Shown here: positions 25,049 through 32,722 of the stretch, piece after piece
How the letters are laid out: each line of letters opens with the position of its first letter
Position numbering within the stretch: position 1 is the first letter of the stretch
Source of the DNA: Pokkaliibacter sp. MBI-7
Lineage (GTDB): Bacteria > Pseudomonadota > Gammaproteobacteria > Pseudomonadales > Balneatricaceae
Direction: 5' to 3'
Assembly (NCBI RefSeq): GCF_029846635.1
Contig: NZ_JARVTG010000001.1
Location: forward strand, 434,001-498,000
DNA: 64,000 nt
The notes under the pieces: model-generated
Told to the model about the DNA's origin: nothing
The model's input: only the letters and a program-made list of their open reading frames with translations
Databases searched by the model: none
Translations under genes and position numbers: made by a program

Positions 25049-25138
25049 CACTTACCAACTGCAAAGCGCTGACACTTACCACCTGCAAAGCGCTAACACT
25101 TTCCAGCGACAAATCGCTAACGCTCTCCAGCTACAAGG
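25049..25138 (+). repeat. 24-bp tandem repeats (3.7 copies) before the GNAT gene
   Basis: Units begin at 25049, 25073, 25097 and 25121 (partial). The first two differ at two positions (CACTTACCAACTGCAAAGCG versus CACTTACCACCTGCAAAGCG, then CTGA/CTAA); later ones diverge. The last partial unit runs into the AAGGA ribosome site of the GNAT gene. The rest of the 24815-25147 gap contains the hrp box and no gene; the frame crossing the repeats has no start signal. Confidence 0.8.
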
Positions 25139-25147
25139 ATGCCCACC

Positions 25148-25579
25148 ATGATTCGCCCCATGACTCTGGCGGATTACGACGACCTCATCACCCTCTTCAC
25201 CACCACGCCCGGTATCAGCGTGCGCGATGCCGACTCGCGGGAAAACATCGACCGCTATCTGCAGCGTAATCCCGGTTTAAGCTTTGTGGCCGAAGAGCAG
25301 GGCCGCATCACCGGCTGCTGCATGGCTGGTCACGATGGCAAACGCGGCTATCTGCAGCATCTGGTTGTCGCGACCTCCGCCCGTGGCAATGGTCTTGGCC
25401 GTCAGCTGGCCAGAGCCTGTGTCGATGCGCTGGCTGCCGAGGGCATACTGAAAAGCCATTTATTCGTGCTGAAAGACAATCAGGACGGCCACGGTTTCTG
25501 GCGGCAAATGCAATGGAAGAATCGCAGTGAAGACTTTGAAGTCTACTCATGGATTGAAGGCGATAACCCCAATGTCTGA
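25148..25579 (+). CDS. GNAT-family N-acetyltransferase
   Basis: 143 residues. The acetyl-CoA binding motif A is seen as LQHLVVATSARGNGLGRQLA (about residues 75-95), and the C-terminal FVLKDNQDGHGFWRQMQW matches the beta5-alpha4 region of the fold. It transfers an acetyl group to an amine; the substrate is unknown. The ATG at 25148 has AAGGA at a good distance, while the ATG at 25139 overlaps that site. It sits directly after tandem repeats that form its leader. Confidence 0.85.
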   Translation: MIRPMTLADYDDLITLFTTTPGISVRDADSRENIDRYLQRNPGLSFVAEEQGRITGCCMAGHDGKRGYLQHLVVATSARGNGLGRQLARACVDALAAEGILKSHLFVLKDNQDGHGFWRQMQWKNRSEDFEVYSWIEGDNPNV

Positions 25580-25665
25580 TCAGCCTCTTTTCAACCCTGT
25601 CTGGCCCACGCGCAGCAGATCGAGAAAACGTTCTGAGCACCTTCCCACCCTTAGCAGGCAACCGC

Positions 25666-26439
25666 ATGATCGAAATGAAGAACGTCACCGCCTTCCAGCG
25701 GGACAACAAGGTTTTCGACAACCTCAACATCACTATTGAAGCCGGTGAAAAGGTCGCCATTCTTGGCCCTAACGGCGCGGGGAAAAGTACTTTCCTGAAG
25801 CTGATCACCCGGGAAATCTATCCGGTAGTGAAAGACGACAGCCATATCAGTCTGTTTGGCCGTCAGCGTTTTAGTCTGGTGGAGCTGCGCCAGCATATCG
25901 GTATGGTGTCGCAGGACCTGCAGGACGATTACACCCCCTATACCACCGCCTTTGAGGTCATCCTGTCGGGCTTTCTTGGCGCTATTGGTCAGCATGACCA
26001 TCTGCAGGCCACAGCGGAACAGCAGCAGATTGCTGAGCAGACCCTGGCCAGACTGGGCATGGCCGACTATCACGACACCATGTTCCAGCGCCTGTCGACC
26101 GGCCAGAAGCGCCGACTACTGGTGGGCCGTGCCCTGATTCATAACCCGGATCTGCTGATTTTCGACGAGCCGTCCAACGGGCTGGATATCGGTGCTGCCG
26201 CCGGGCTGCTGAAACTGATGCGCGACTACTGCACGCCCCAGCACAGCCTGTTACTGACGACCCATCACATCGATGAAATCATCCCCGAGATCAACCGGGT
26301 AATTCTGATCCAAAAGGGTCGGGTGCTGGCGGATGGCCCCAAGCAGGAAGTGCTGACCAGTGCCATTCTCAGTGAGATGTACGGATTGCCGGTAGAGCTG
26401 CATCAGCACAATGGCTGGTATCGTCTGTGGCTGGAGTGA
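25666..26439 (+). CDS. ABC transporter ATP-binding protein, stand-alone
   Basis: 257-residue nucleotide-binding subunit. Walker A is GPNGAGKST (about residues 36-44), the signature loop is a variant LSTGQKRR, and Walker B is LLIFDEPSNGLD followed by the switch His in LLLTTHHIDEI. The YlmA/ModF-like sequence (DGPKQEVLTSAILSEMYGLP) suggests a cytosolic or small-ion related ATPase. No permease or binding protein gene adjoins it, so the transport partner, if any, is elsewhere. It follows the GNAT gene by 86 bp, possibly in one transcript. Confidence 0.88.
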   Translation: MIEMKNVTAFQRDNKVFDNLNITIEAGEKVAILGPNGAGKSTFLKLITREIYPVVKDDSHISLFGRQRFSLVELRQHIGMVSQDLQDDYTPYTTAFEVILSGFLGAIGQHDHLQATAEQQQIAEQTLARLGMADYHDTMFQRLSTGQKRRLLVGRALIHNPDLLIFDEPSNGLDIGAAAGLLKLMRDYCTPQHSLLLTTHHIDEIIPEINRVILIQKGRVLADGPKQEVLTSAILSEMYGLPVELHQHNGWYRLWLE

Positions 26440-26475
26440 AGTGCTGTGCAGGCTGCTAAGCCTGCGGGCGTGAAC

Positions 26476-26500
26476 GCAGGCGGTGATGGCCACCGCCTGC
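26476..26500. terminator. GC-rich hairpin between convergent genes
   Basis: GCAGGCGGTG / CACCGCCTGC, 10-bp stem with loop ATGGC. No long T-tract, so it may be a weak terminator or only a 3'-end stabilising hairpin for the ABC and yehS transcripts. Confidence 0.45.
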
Positions 26501-26512
26501 CATTAACCGTGA

Positions 26513-27004
26513 TCAGTCTGGCTGCTGGGCGCCGCGAAACTTGATCTGCAAGCCATTGAGGAAGTTACGCAATACCTGATCCTGGCATTCGCGATAGTGC
26601 TTGTGAGTCGGCGCACGGAACAGCGCACTCAGCTCATGCTTACCCATGCGGAAGTCGGCCAGACCCAGCACCGCCAGCATGTCCTCTTCCTTGAAATCCA
26701 GTGCAATACGCAGCTTGCGCAGCACGATATTGTGATTCAAACGCTTTTCCGGCTCAGGCTGAGCGCCTTCACGACGGCCACGACGCTGGTTGATCAGGCC
26801 ATTGAGGAAGGTGGCCAGTAATACATCAGGGATCTTCTCGAAATCCGCCACGTCATCCTTCTTCAGCCAGTTGCTGACCTGAGCTCGGGTCACCGTCACA
26901 TCAGCCGCAGCAAACAGGCCGATCATCTGATCGTCGCTGAAATCGAACACATAGCGGATACGGCGCAGAATATCGTTTTTTGTCACATTACCAACCTGAG
27001 TCAT
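26513..27004 (-). CDS. yehS: YehS-family protein (DUF1456)
   Basis: 163 residues with two copies of the DUF1456 unit: KNDILRRIRYVFDFSDDQMI and HNIVLRKLRIALDFKEEDML, each followed by a Pro-containing NFLNGL-type end. This matches E. coli YehS (156 residues). Its biochemical function is unknown; the fold suggests a small DNA- or protein-binding module. The ATG at 27004 has a poor ribosome site; a GTG at 26986 lines up better with the E. coli start. Soluble, monocistronic. Confidence 0.85.
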   Translation of the reverse strand: MTQVGNVTKNDILRRIRYVFDFSDDQMIGLFAAADVTVTRAQVSNWLKKDDVADFEKIPDVLLATFLNGLINQRRGRREGAQPEPEKRLNHNIVLRKLRIALDFKEEDMLAVLGLADFRMGKHELSALFRAPTHKHYRECQDQVLRNFLNGLQIKFRGAQQPD

Positions 27005-27169
27005 GGGCAGCGGCAGGCGCGCATGCCGCCCGAAAGAACGGGCTACTTTACCAGAAATCGGCCGTGGCCGGGCCGCCCTTTCGCGCCAATCACACCACGC
27101 CCCTGTGCTATAGTCTTGCGCATCCTGTGCCCCCTACTCCTTACGGTGCCGTCAGGCAGGTAGCCCCTC

Positions 27170-27640
27170 ATGCGTATTGCCGTTTTTGCCGACGTACAGA
27201 ATATCTACTACACCTGCAAGCAGGCCTACGGCCGGTCGTTCAATTATCGCGCCCTGTGGCAACGGCTCAGCATGAGCGGGCAGATTGTTACCGCCTGCGC
27301 TTATGCCATTCATCGCGGTGATGAACAGCAGCTAAAATTTCAGGATGCCCTGAGGCACATCGGCTTCGAGGTCAAACTCAAACCCTACATCCAGCGCAGC
27401 GACGGCTCAGCCAAGGGTGACTGGGATGTCGGCATCACCATTGATGTGCTGGAAACCGCGGCCACGGTGGAGCGCATTGTGTTGCTGTCCGGCGATGGGG
27501 ATTTTGATCTGCTGCTGCACAAGGTGCGCGACAAGTACGGTATTGAAGCCGAGGTCTATGGCGTTCCGCGCCTGACGGCCAGCAGCCTGATCAACGCCGC
27601 CAGTGCTTTCCACCCTGTCGACAGCAGCCTGCTGCTCTGA
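27170..27640 (+). CDS. NYN-domain protein, LabA/DUF88 family
   Basis: 156 residues with the PIN-like NYN fold. Acidic residues for metal binding are seen in FADVQNIYYTCK near the N-terminus, in KGDWDVGITIDVLE, and in LLSGDGDFDLLLHKVRDKYG. The family includes putative ribonucleases, among them LabA of cyanobacteria; activity here is inferred. It is divergent from yehS and has no obvious operon partner. GGCAGG lies ten bases before the ATG. Confidence 0.85.
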   Translation: MRIAVFADVQNIYYTCKQAYGRSFNYRALWQRLSMSGQIVTACAYAIHRGDEQQLKFQDALRHIGFEVKLKPYIQRSDGSAKGDWDVGITIDVLETAATVERIVLLSGDGDFDLLLHKVRDKYGIEAEVYGVPRLTASSLINAASAFHPVDSSLLL

Positions 27641-27823
27641 CCACCGCACAGCGTGAACAGGCTTCTACCCCTCACCTGAAACAGCTTGCAATACCTCAGT
27701 GAATCGGCTTTGCTGATCACTGCAGCACCGCAGTAGCCCTGTCTTCAGAGGCGTGCAGCATCCGGCGCCCAGAAGAGTCTTTTCGACTTCAACTCAACAC
27801 GTCTGTAGCCACGAGATGCGCCC

Positions 27824-28594
27824 ATGAAGATTGCCGCGTTGTCTGATATTCACAGCAATGTTTTTGCACTGGAAGCCGTTATCAATGACGCTCAGCGGCG
27901 TGGAGCCAGGCAGTTGCTCAATCTGGGTGACATCCTGTACGGCGCCATTGCGCCACGTGCTACCTACGATGTGCTGAAAAAGCACTCCTTCATTACCATT
28001 CGTGGCAATCAGGACCGGCAGATCTACGAATCCGGCCCGGCAGACATTGCCGCCAATCCGACGCTGGCGTTTATCCTGCAGGATCTGGAACAGGAACCTC
28101 TGGACTGGATGCAGGGCCTGCCCTTCGATGCCTGGCTGTTTGAAGGGGATGCCAGCAGGGAGATCTACCTGTGCCATGGCTCACCCAGTAACGATCTGAT
28201 CTATCTGCTGGAAAATGTGGAAAGCGGCAGCGCCAGAGTGCGTGGCGATGATGAAATCATCAGCCTGCTGGATGGCCATCGGTCCCCCCTGATTCTCTGC
28301 GGCCACACCCATACACCACGGGTCGTCAAACTCAGCACCGGCCAGCTTATCGTCAACCCCGGCAGTGTCGGTCTGCCCGCCTATATGGATGACGAACCGG
28401 TACCGCACAGTATGGAAACCTTCAGCCCCCATGCCAGCTATGCCCTGCTGGAATGGCACGAAGCGGGCTGGCAGGTGGAACTGGTGCGCGTCCCCTATGA
28501 CCATGAACTGGCCGCACGCATTGCTGCCAACCGTGGCCGCCATGACTGGGCGCATTACCTGCGAACGGGCCGGGGGCTGCATTCTACGAGCTGA
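27824..28594 (+). CDS. Calcineurin-like metallophosphoesterase (YfcE/MJ0936-like)
   Basis: 256 residues with all metal-binding blocks of the fold in order: LSDIHSNVFALEAV near the N-terminus, LNLGDILYGAIAP, IRGNQD, and ICGHTHTPRVVKL with VNPGSVGLP after it. This matches the cytosolic single-domain phosphodiesterases or phosphatases. The natural substrate is unknown. It is followed after 17 bp by a tandem repeat and a small membrane protein gene. Confidence 0.88.
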   Translation: MKIAALSDIHSNVFALEAVINDAQRRGARQLLNLGDILYGAIAPRATYDVLKKHSFITIRGNQDRQIYESGPADIAANPTLAFILQDLEQEPLDWMQGLPFDAWLFEGDASREIYLCHGSPSNDLIYLLENVESGSARVRGDDEIISLLDGHRSPLILCGHTHTPRVVKLSTGQLIVNPGSVGLPAYMDDEPVPHSMETFSPHASYALLEWHEAGWQVELVRVPYDHELAARIAANRGRHDWAHYLRTGRGLHSTS

Positions 28595-28611
28595 CAGGAG
28601 CATCACTTTTA

Positions 28612-28676
28612 CTGCAGAGGGCCACTGCAGAGGGCCACTGCAGAGGGCCACTGCAGAGGGCCACTTCAGAGAGGCA
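28612..28676 (+). repeat. Five tandem 13-bp repeats forming the leader of the next gene
   Basis: Four identical copies of CTGCAGAGGGCCA and a fifth degenerate copy CTTCAGAGAGGCA. The fifth contains the GAGAGG ribosome site of the gene at 28684; each perfect unit also carries the Shine-Dalgarno-like GAGGG. Identical copies imply recent slippage, so the copy number may vary between strains. Confidence 0.92.
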
Positions 28677-28683
28677 CAGCAAG

Positions 28684-28905
28684 ATGGGAAAACTGATAGG
28701 AATACTGGCACTGCTGGGATTGATCTGGATCTGTGTGCGCCTGATCCGTGGCTCAAAATCTCGCCAGCACGACAGCAGCACGTCAGATACTTCGATGAAC
28801 AACAGCTATGACGATGCCTCGTCTGGCAGCGCTCATGACAGCTGCAACTCAGGCAGTGACAGTGGAGGTTGTGACAGCGGAGATGGGGGTGGAGGGAGCG
28901 ACTAG
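28684..28905 (+). CDS. Small single-span membrane protein with Ser/Gly/Asp/Cys-rich tail
   Basis: 73 residues. Residues 4-20 form one hydrophobic helix (LIGILALLGLIWICVRLI), followed by basic RGSKSR and a 45-residue low-complexity tail rich in Ser, Asp, Gly, with two Cys near the end (DSCNSGSDSGGCDSGD). Topology by the positive-inside rule puts the tail in the cytoplasm. No family recognised. A GAGAGG ten bases before the ATG supports translation. Its leader is a tandem repeat, so expression may vary with repeat number. Confidence 0.65.
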   Translation: MGKLIGILALLGLIWICVRLIRGSKSRQHDSSTSDTSMNNSYDDASSGSAHDSCNSGSDSGGCDSGDGGGGSD

Positions 28906-29052
28906 GCGCGCTGGGACAGCACGGGGCTGAAGATCCCTGGGTTAAATTGGCCGAACAAGGGCCGCTGCTGACAGCGCCACCACTCGCTCAAAGACCAACT
29001 TTAACGCCGGGATGTCATCACGAGGCAAATACAGTGCCTCAGCTGTAAAGCC

Positions 29053-29916
29053 TTACTCTTCTACATCCATATACTCACGCGCCCAGACAATATATTCCTC
29101 CGGGTTGGTGTACTTGTGTGCCAGTGCCGTTGCTGACAGCGGAGAGGCTTCACCACCACGCTCCAGCCGCAGGCAGTCGTAGGTGGCCTTGATGGCAGCA
29201 AAGTAAGCCGCATGGCCGTTGACCACTATACGCACACCTAGTTTAGCCAGACGGGCACGATCATTCAGTTTGGGGTTGCCATAGGTCACCAGCATCAGCG
29301 GAATGCTGACTGCGGCAGCGATCTGCTCCAGATGCTCGAAGTCTTCAATCCCCACAATGCAGATACCATCCACGCCGGTCGCCTGATAGGCGCTGACCCG
29401 TCGGATGACTTCATCGGTAGAGATGACCGAGGCATTGGTACGGGCAATGATGGACAACGCCGGATCAACCCGCGCTTCCAGTGCCGCACTCAGTTTGCCG
29501 ACGGCCTCTTCAATACTGATCAGATCGGTGGATTTATGTCCGAACTTGGCTGGCAGCATGGTGTCTTCCAGCGTCAGCGCGGCAATCCCGGCACGCTCCA
29601 GCTCCACCACAGTACGCATGGCGTTGAAGGCATTGCCATAGCCATGGTCAGCATCAGCAATCACCGGCAGCTCGGCGACGCGGCCAATGCGGGTGGCCTG
29701 TTCAACAAATTCACTAAGGGAGATCAGCGCAAAGTCAGGTGCGGCAAGCACCTGCATGGACGCGACCGAGCCACCGAGGATCCCCACTTCGAAACCAAGG
29801 TCAGAAGCGATGCGGGCAGACATGGGATCAAACACGGAGGCGGTGTAAAAGCACTCCTGGCTTTCCAGCAGCTGACGGAAGCTCAGGCGCAGATCATGAT
29901 GAGAAGCGTGTTGCAT
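29053..29916 (-). CDS. Oxaloacetate decarboxylase (PA4872-type, isocitrate lyase/PEP mutase superfamily)
   Basis: 287 residues, the same length as Pseudomonas aeruginosa PA4872, a magnesium-dependent oxaloacetate decarboxylase. The metal-binding block is LPVIADADHGYGN (Asp88, Asp90), and later blocks TLEDTMLPAKFGHKSTDLIS and IARTNASVISTDEVIRR fit the superfamily. It gives pyruvate and carbon dioxide from oxaloacetate in the cytoplasm. The ATG at 29916 is preferred; 46 additional upstream residues would precede the conserved start. It lies 289 bp after the response regulator on the same strand, next to a 2HCT transporter, fitting use of C4/C6 acids. Confidence 0.83.
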   Translation of the reverse strand: MQHASHHDLRLSFRQLLESQECFYTASVFDPMSARIASDLGFEVGILGGSVASMQVLAAPDFALISLSEFVEQATRIGRVAELPVIADADHGYGNAFNAMRTVVELERAGIAALTLEDTMLPAKFGHKSTDLISIEEAVGKLSAALEARVDPALSIIARTNASVISTDEVIRRVSAYQATGVDGICIVGIEDFEHLEQIAAAVSIPLMLVTYGNPKLNDRARLAKLGVRIVVNGHAAYFAAIKATYDCLRLERGGEASPLSATALAHKYTNPEEYIVWAREYMDVEE

Positions 29917-30205
29917 AGGCTGTTCCAGACAGGCCCGGTATCCGGATCGGGTGAACACCGGGCGAATGGGTTTTAGCAGAAGAGTGAACCGGCACCACCG
30001 GCAGAGGTGGCTCCGTTGTGCTTCAGGTGAGTGCACCGGAAGATGTTCAATCAACTGTTAGACTAAAGTCGAAAAGAGTCTAGCAAAACTCGTTCCTTCG
30101 TCCCAACACCTATGGCAATAAATTTAAGTAATAAAACGAAAACTCATAGTCCATGCACAGAGTCAGGATCGATTTTATCCAGCCTGCATCAGGAGCATTA
30201 CAGAA

Positions 30206-30910
30206 TTATGCTGCCGTTCCGCACCAGCGGAACACCCGCTCAGGCCGGCCGCGGGTGCCATAGTTGAGCTCCAGACTCAGTAACTGTTCGGCTTCCAGAT
30301 ATTCCAGATAACGTCGTGCGGTGGTTCTGCCAATGGTCAGCTCGGTCGCAATACGCTCGATGGTAAAGCCTTCATCCGGCGCTGCGCGCAGCAGCTCGGT
30401 GACCGCCCTGAGAGTGACCTCATCAATGCCTTTGGGGGTGCCGCGCTGTGGTGCAGGCACCGTGGGCCGCCCAAGCAGCGAGTCGATGCTGTGCTGATCC
30501 AGCTCTGCCTGCCGCTGCAGGGTGGCTTTGACCTCGACAAAGTGCTCCAGACTCTGGGCAATGCGCGCCAGCCGCAGGGGTTTGACGATGTAGTCGAACA
30601 CCCCTTCCTGCATGGCAGCCTGAATCACCTCGGTACTGCGGCTGGCCGTAATCACTATGACGTCGCACGCCATGCCCTGCTGACGGCAGTAACGCACCAA
30701 TTCGAGGCCGTCACCATCGGGCAGCGACATGTCCACCAGCAGCAGATCAGGCACCTCGCCCAGCAGCAGGGTACGGGCTTCGGCCAGACTTTCCGCGACC
30801 CCCATCACTTCAAAGGCAGCACGCTGGCTGACCACACTTTCTACGATGGGGTTAATGCGCCGATCGTCTTCGACGATCATCACCCGAAAGGGATGGGCGG
30901 GTGTGCTCAT
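30206..30910 (-). CDS. Response regulator, CitB/DcuR family
   Basis: 234 residues. The receiver domain has the acidic pair Asp15/Asp16 (VMIVEDDRRIN), the phosphorylation site Asp60 (LLLVDMSLPDGDG) and the switch Lys in DYIVKPLRL. The C-terminal winged-helix part, FTIERIATELTIGRTTARRY, is the CitB/DcuR type. Its ATG overlaps the kinase stop by one base, so the two are translated together. It probably activates the 2HCT transporter and the decarboxylase gene in response to citrate or a C4-dicarboxylate. Confidence 0.92.
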   Translation of the reverse strand: MSTPAHPFRVMIVEDDRRINPIVESVVSQRAAFEVMGVAESLAEARTLLLGEVPDLLLVDMSLPDGDGLELVRYCRQQGMACDVIVITASRSTEVIQAAMQEGVFDYIVKPLRLARIAQSLEHFVEVKATLQRQAELDQHSIDSLLGRPTVPAPQRGTPKGIDEVTLRAVTELLRAAPDEGFTIERIATELTIGRTTARRYLEYLEAEQLLSLELNYGTRGRPERVFRWCGTAA

Positions 30911-32502
30911 CAGTTGCTCTCCTCAGGTTTGGGCAGGTAGACACTGAACAGGGTGGTCTGCTCCGGTGTGCGCTCCCACACCAGACTGCCCTGATAACGA
31001 TTGACGATCTCCTTGACCAGATAGAGGCCCACGCCGTGGTCCCCCGCCTGCTGGCTGACGCCGTATTCAAACAGATGGTCCGCCAGCTGCTCATCCACGC
31101 CTGCACCACTGTCTTCCACTTCCAGAATGATGTGCTTACCGGCATCACTGATCGACAGACTGATACGGGCAGGCAAGGCAGCACTGGCACGGGCGGCACG
31201 CAGGCCATTGTCGAGCAGATTGCCAAGAATAGTGATCAGCTCCACTGACAGGGCATGGGGATATTCCTGCAGGCGGCTCAGGGGGTCGAACTCAAACGCC
31301 ACGCCCAGCTCACGGGCGCGATTGAACTTGCCGAGAATCAGACCGGCCACCGGGCGGTCGGCAATGGCCGCCATTACCTGCTGTAACAGCGCCTGATAGT
31401 CCTCACTCTCAGTGTGAATCAGCGCCAGTGCCTTGTCGGTCTCTCCCATCTGCAGCAGCCCGGCCAGCGAGTTGAGCTTGTTGGCGTACTCGTGGGTCTG
31501 CATACGCAGCATATCGCCATACTGGCGCAGATGGCTGATCTGGTGGGATAGCTCATTGACGTCCCCTTCAGCGCGGAAGGTCATCACCTGCCCCATGGCA
31601 CGGCCGCGCCAGAGAATCGGCAGTACTTTGCTGGAATAGCTTTGCCCGGCCAGCGTGAAGCCCTGCTCTGACAACCCCTGCGCATTGGCACTGAACATCG
31701 GCAGCACCAGCGGGCAGACCTCAGCCAGCGGCTGGCCGACCAGCTCATCCGGGCTGTAGCGGCCCAGTTTCAGACACTGCACGGCCGTCTGGTTGATGGT
31801 GAGAATGCGTTGCCCGGCATCAATGGCCAGAATGGCGTCGAAAACGCTCTCCAGTACCAGTGCCTGCTCGGTGAACTTGCGTGCTATCTGCTCCGGCTCC
31901 CAGTCCATCAGGGTCTTGCGTAAGCGGCGGTGGATAAACCAGGCCAGCGCAGCAGTGAGACAGCACACCAGCAGCACCAGTGCCACCAGCCACAGCAACT
32001 TGTCGTTGAGCAGCTCCTTAATAGTGGCCTGCAGATAGCCGACCACCACCGCACCAATAATCTGCCCTTTCGCATCCCGCACCGGGGCAAAACTGCGCAC
32101 GGCGTTACCGAGGGAGCCGGTCGCTTCGGAGTGATACTGTCGCCCCTGCTGCAGCGCAGGCCAGATGTCTTCACCGATAAAGCGCTGCCCGATCAGCTCA
32201 GGGCGGGGGTGCGTCAGGCGTCTGGCCTGTTCGTCAGTCACCACAATATAGGCGGCGCCGGAGAGCTGGCGCTTGTGTTCGATGCTGCGCTGTAACTGCG
32301 CCGTGCTCTGCACAGTGGAAGCACTCAGGGCGGCAATCACTTCCTGATCCTGTGCCAGCACCTCCGCCAGCTGATCGCCGTGGCGGGTCAGGGTATCGAG
32401 ATAATCGACCCGCAGCCCCACCACCAGCAGGGCCGTCAGCAGCAGGGCCTGTACCAGTGACAGGCCGACAGAATACAGCGCGATCTGCTGACGGAGCTTC
32501 AT
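30910..32502 (-). CDS. Sensor histidine kinase, CitA/DcuS family
   Basis: 530 residues. TM1 (IALYSVGLSLVQALLLTALL) and TM2 (WLVALVLLVCCLTAALAWFI) bracket a periplasmic Cache/PAS sensor domain of about 130 residues, with RRLTHPRPELIGQRFIGED typical of carboxylate sensors. A cytoplasmic PAS domain follows, then the SpoB-like H-box QTHEYANKLNSLAGLLQMGE (His337) and an ATPase domain (LGNLLDNGLRAA, DSGAGVDE, GVGLYLVKEIV). The ATG at 32502 starts just before TM1; the longer frame to 32616 is rejected. The ligand is probably citrate, malate or similar. Confidence 0.92.
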   Translation of the reverse strand: MKLRQQIALYSVGLSLVQALLLTALLVVGLRVDYLDTLTRHGDQLAEVLAQDQEVIAALSASTVQSTAQLQRSIEHKRQLSGAAYIVVTDEQARRLTHPRPELIGQRFIGEDIWPALQQGRQYHSEATGSLGNAVRSFAPVRDAKGQIIGAVVVGYLQATIKELLNDKLLWLVALVLLVCCLTAALAWFIHRRLRKTLMDWEPEQIARKFTEQALVLESVFDAILAIDAGQRILTINQTAVQCLKLGRYSPDELVGQPLAEVCPLVLPMFSANAQGLSEQGFTLAGQSYSSKVLPILWRGRAMGQVMTFRAEGDVNELSHQISHLRQYGDMLRMQTHEYANKLNSLAGLLQMGETDKALALIHTESEDYQALLQQVMAAIADRPVAGLILGKFNRARELGVAFEFDPLSRLQEYPHALSVELITILGNLLDNGLRAARASAALPARISLSISDAGKHIILEVEDSGAGVDEQLADHLFEYGVSQQAGDHGVGLYLVKEIVNRYQGSLVWERTPEQTTLFSVYLPKPEESN

Positions 32503-32722
32503 CGTGGGAAGAATGCCTGAAGGATGGGAACGCTGATGGTGTGACACGGTCGGGTGTAAATCAAGAGAGTGGCCGCCCGGAGGGGCTAACGCTGAAAAAA
32601 TGGAGAGGAAGCACAAGGCGACCTCTCCAGAAACTGTGGAGTCAACCGGAGTTGTGCCACAAGAGGAAACTGACTGCGGGCCGAATCAGACCCGCATCAC
32701 CTACGGCCTGAAACGCGTGTTC

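Noticed and set aside
24813..25151. 112-residue plus-strand frame across the 24-bp repeats
   Set aside because: No ribosome site; it overlaps the hrp box and the translation start of the GNAT gene, and its sequence is unlike any family known to me.
25049..28676. Tandem repeats as CRISPR arrays
   Set aside because: The units are contiguous with no spacers and there are no cas genes.
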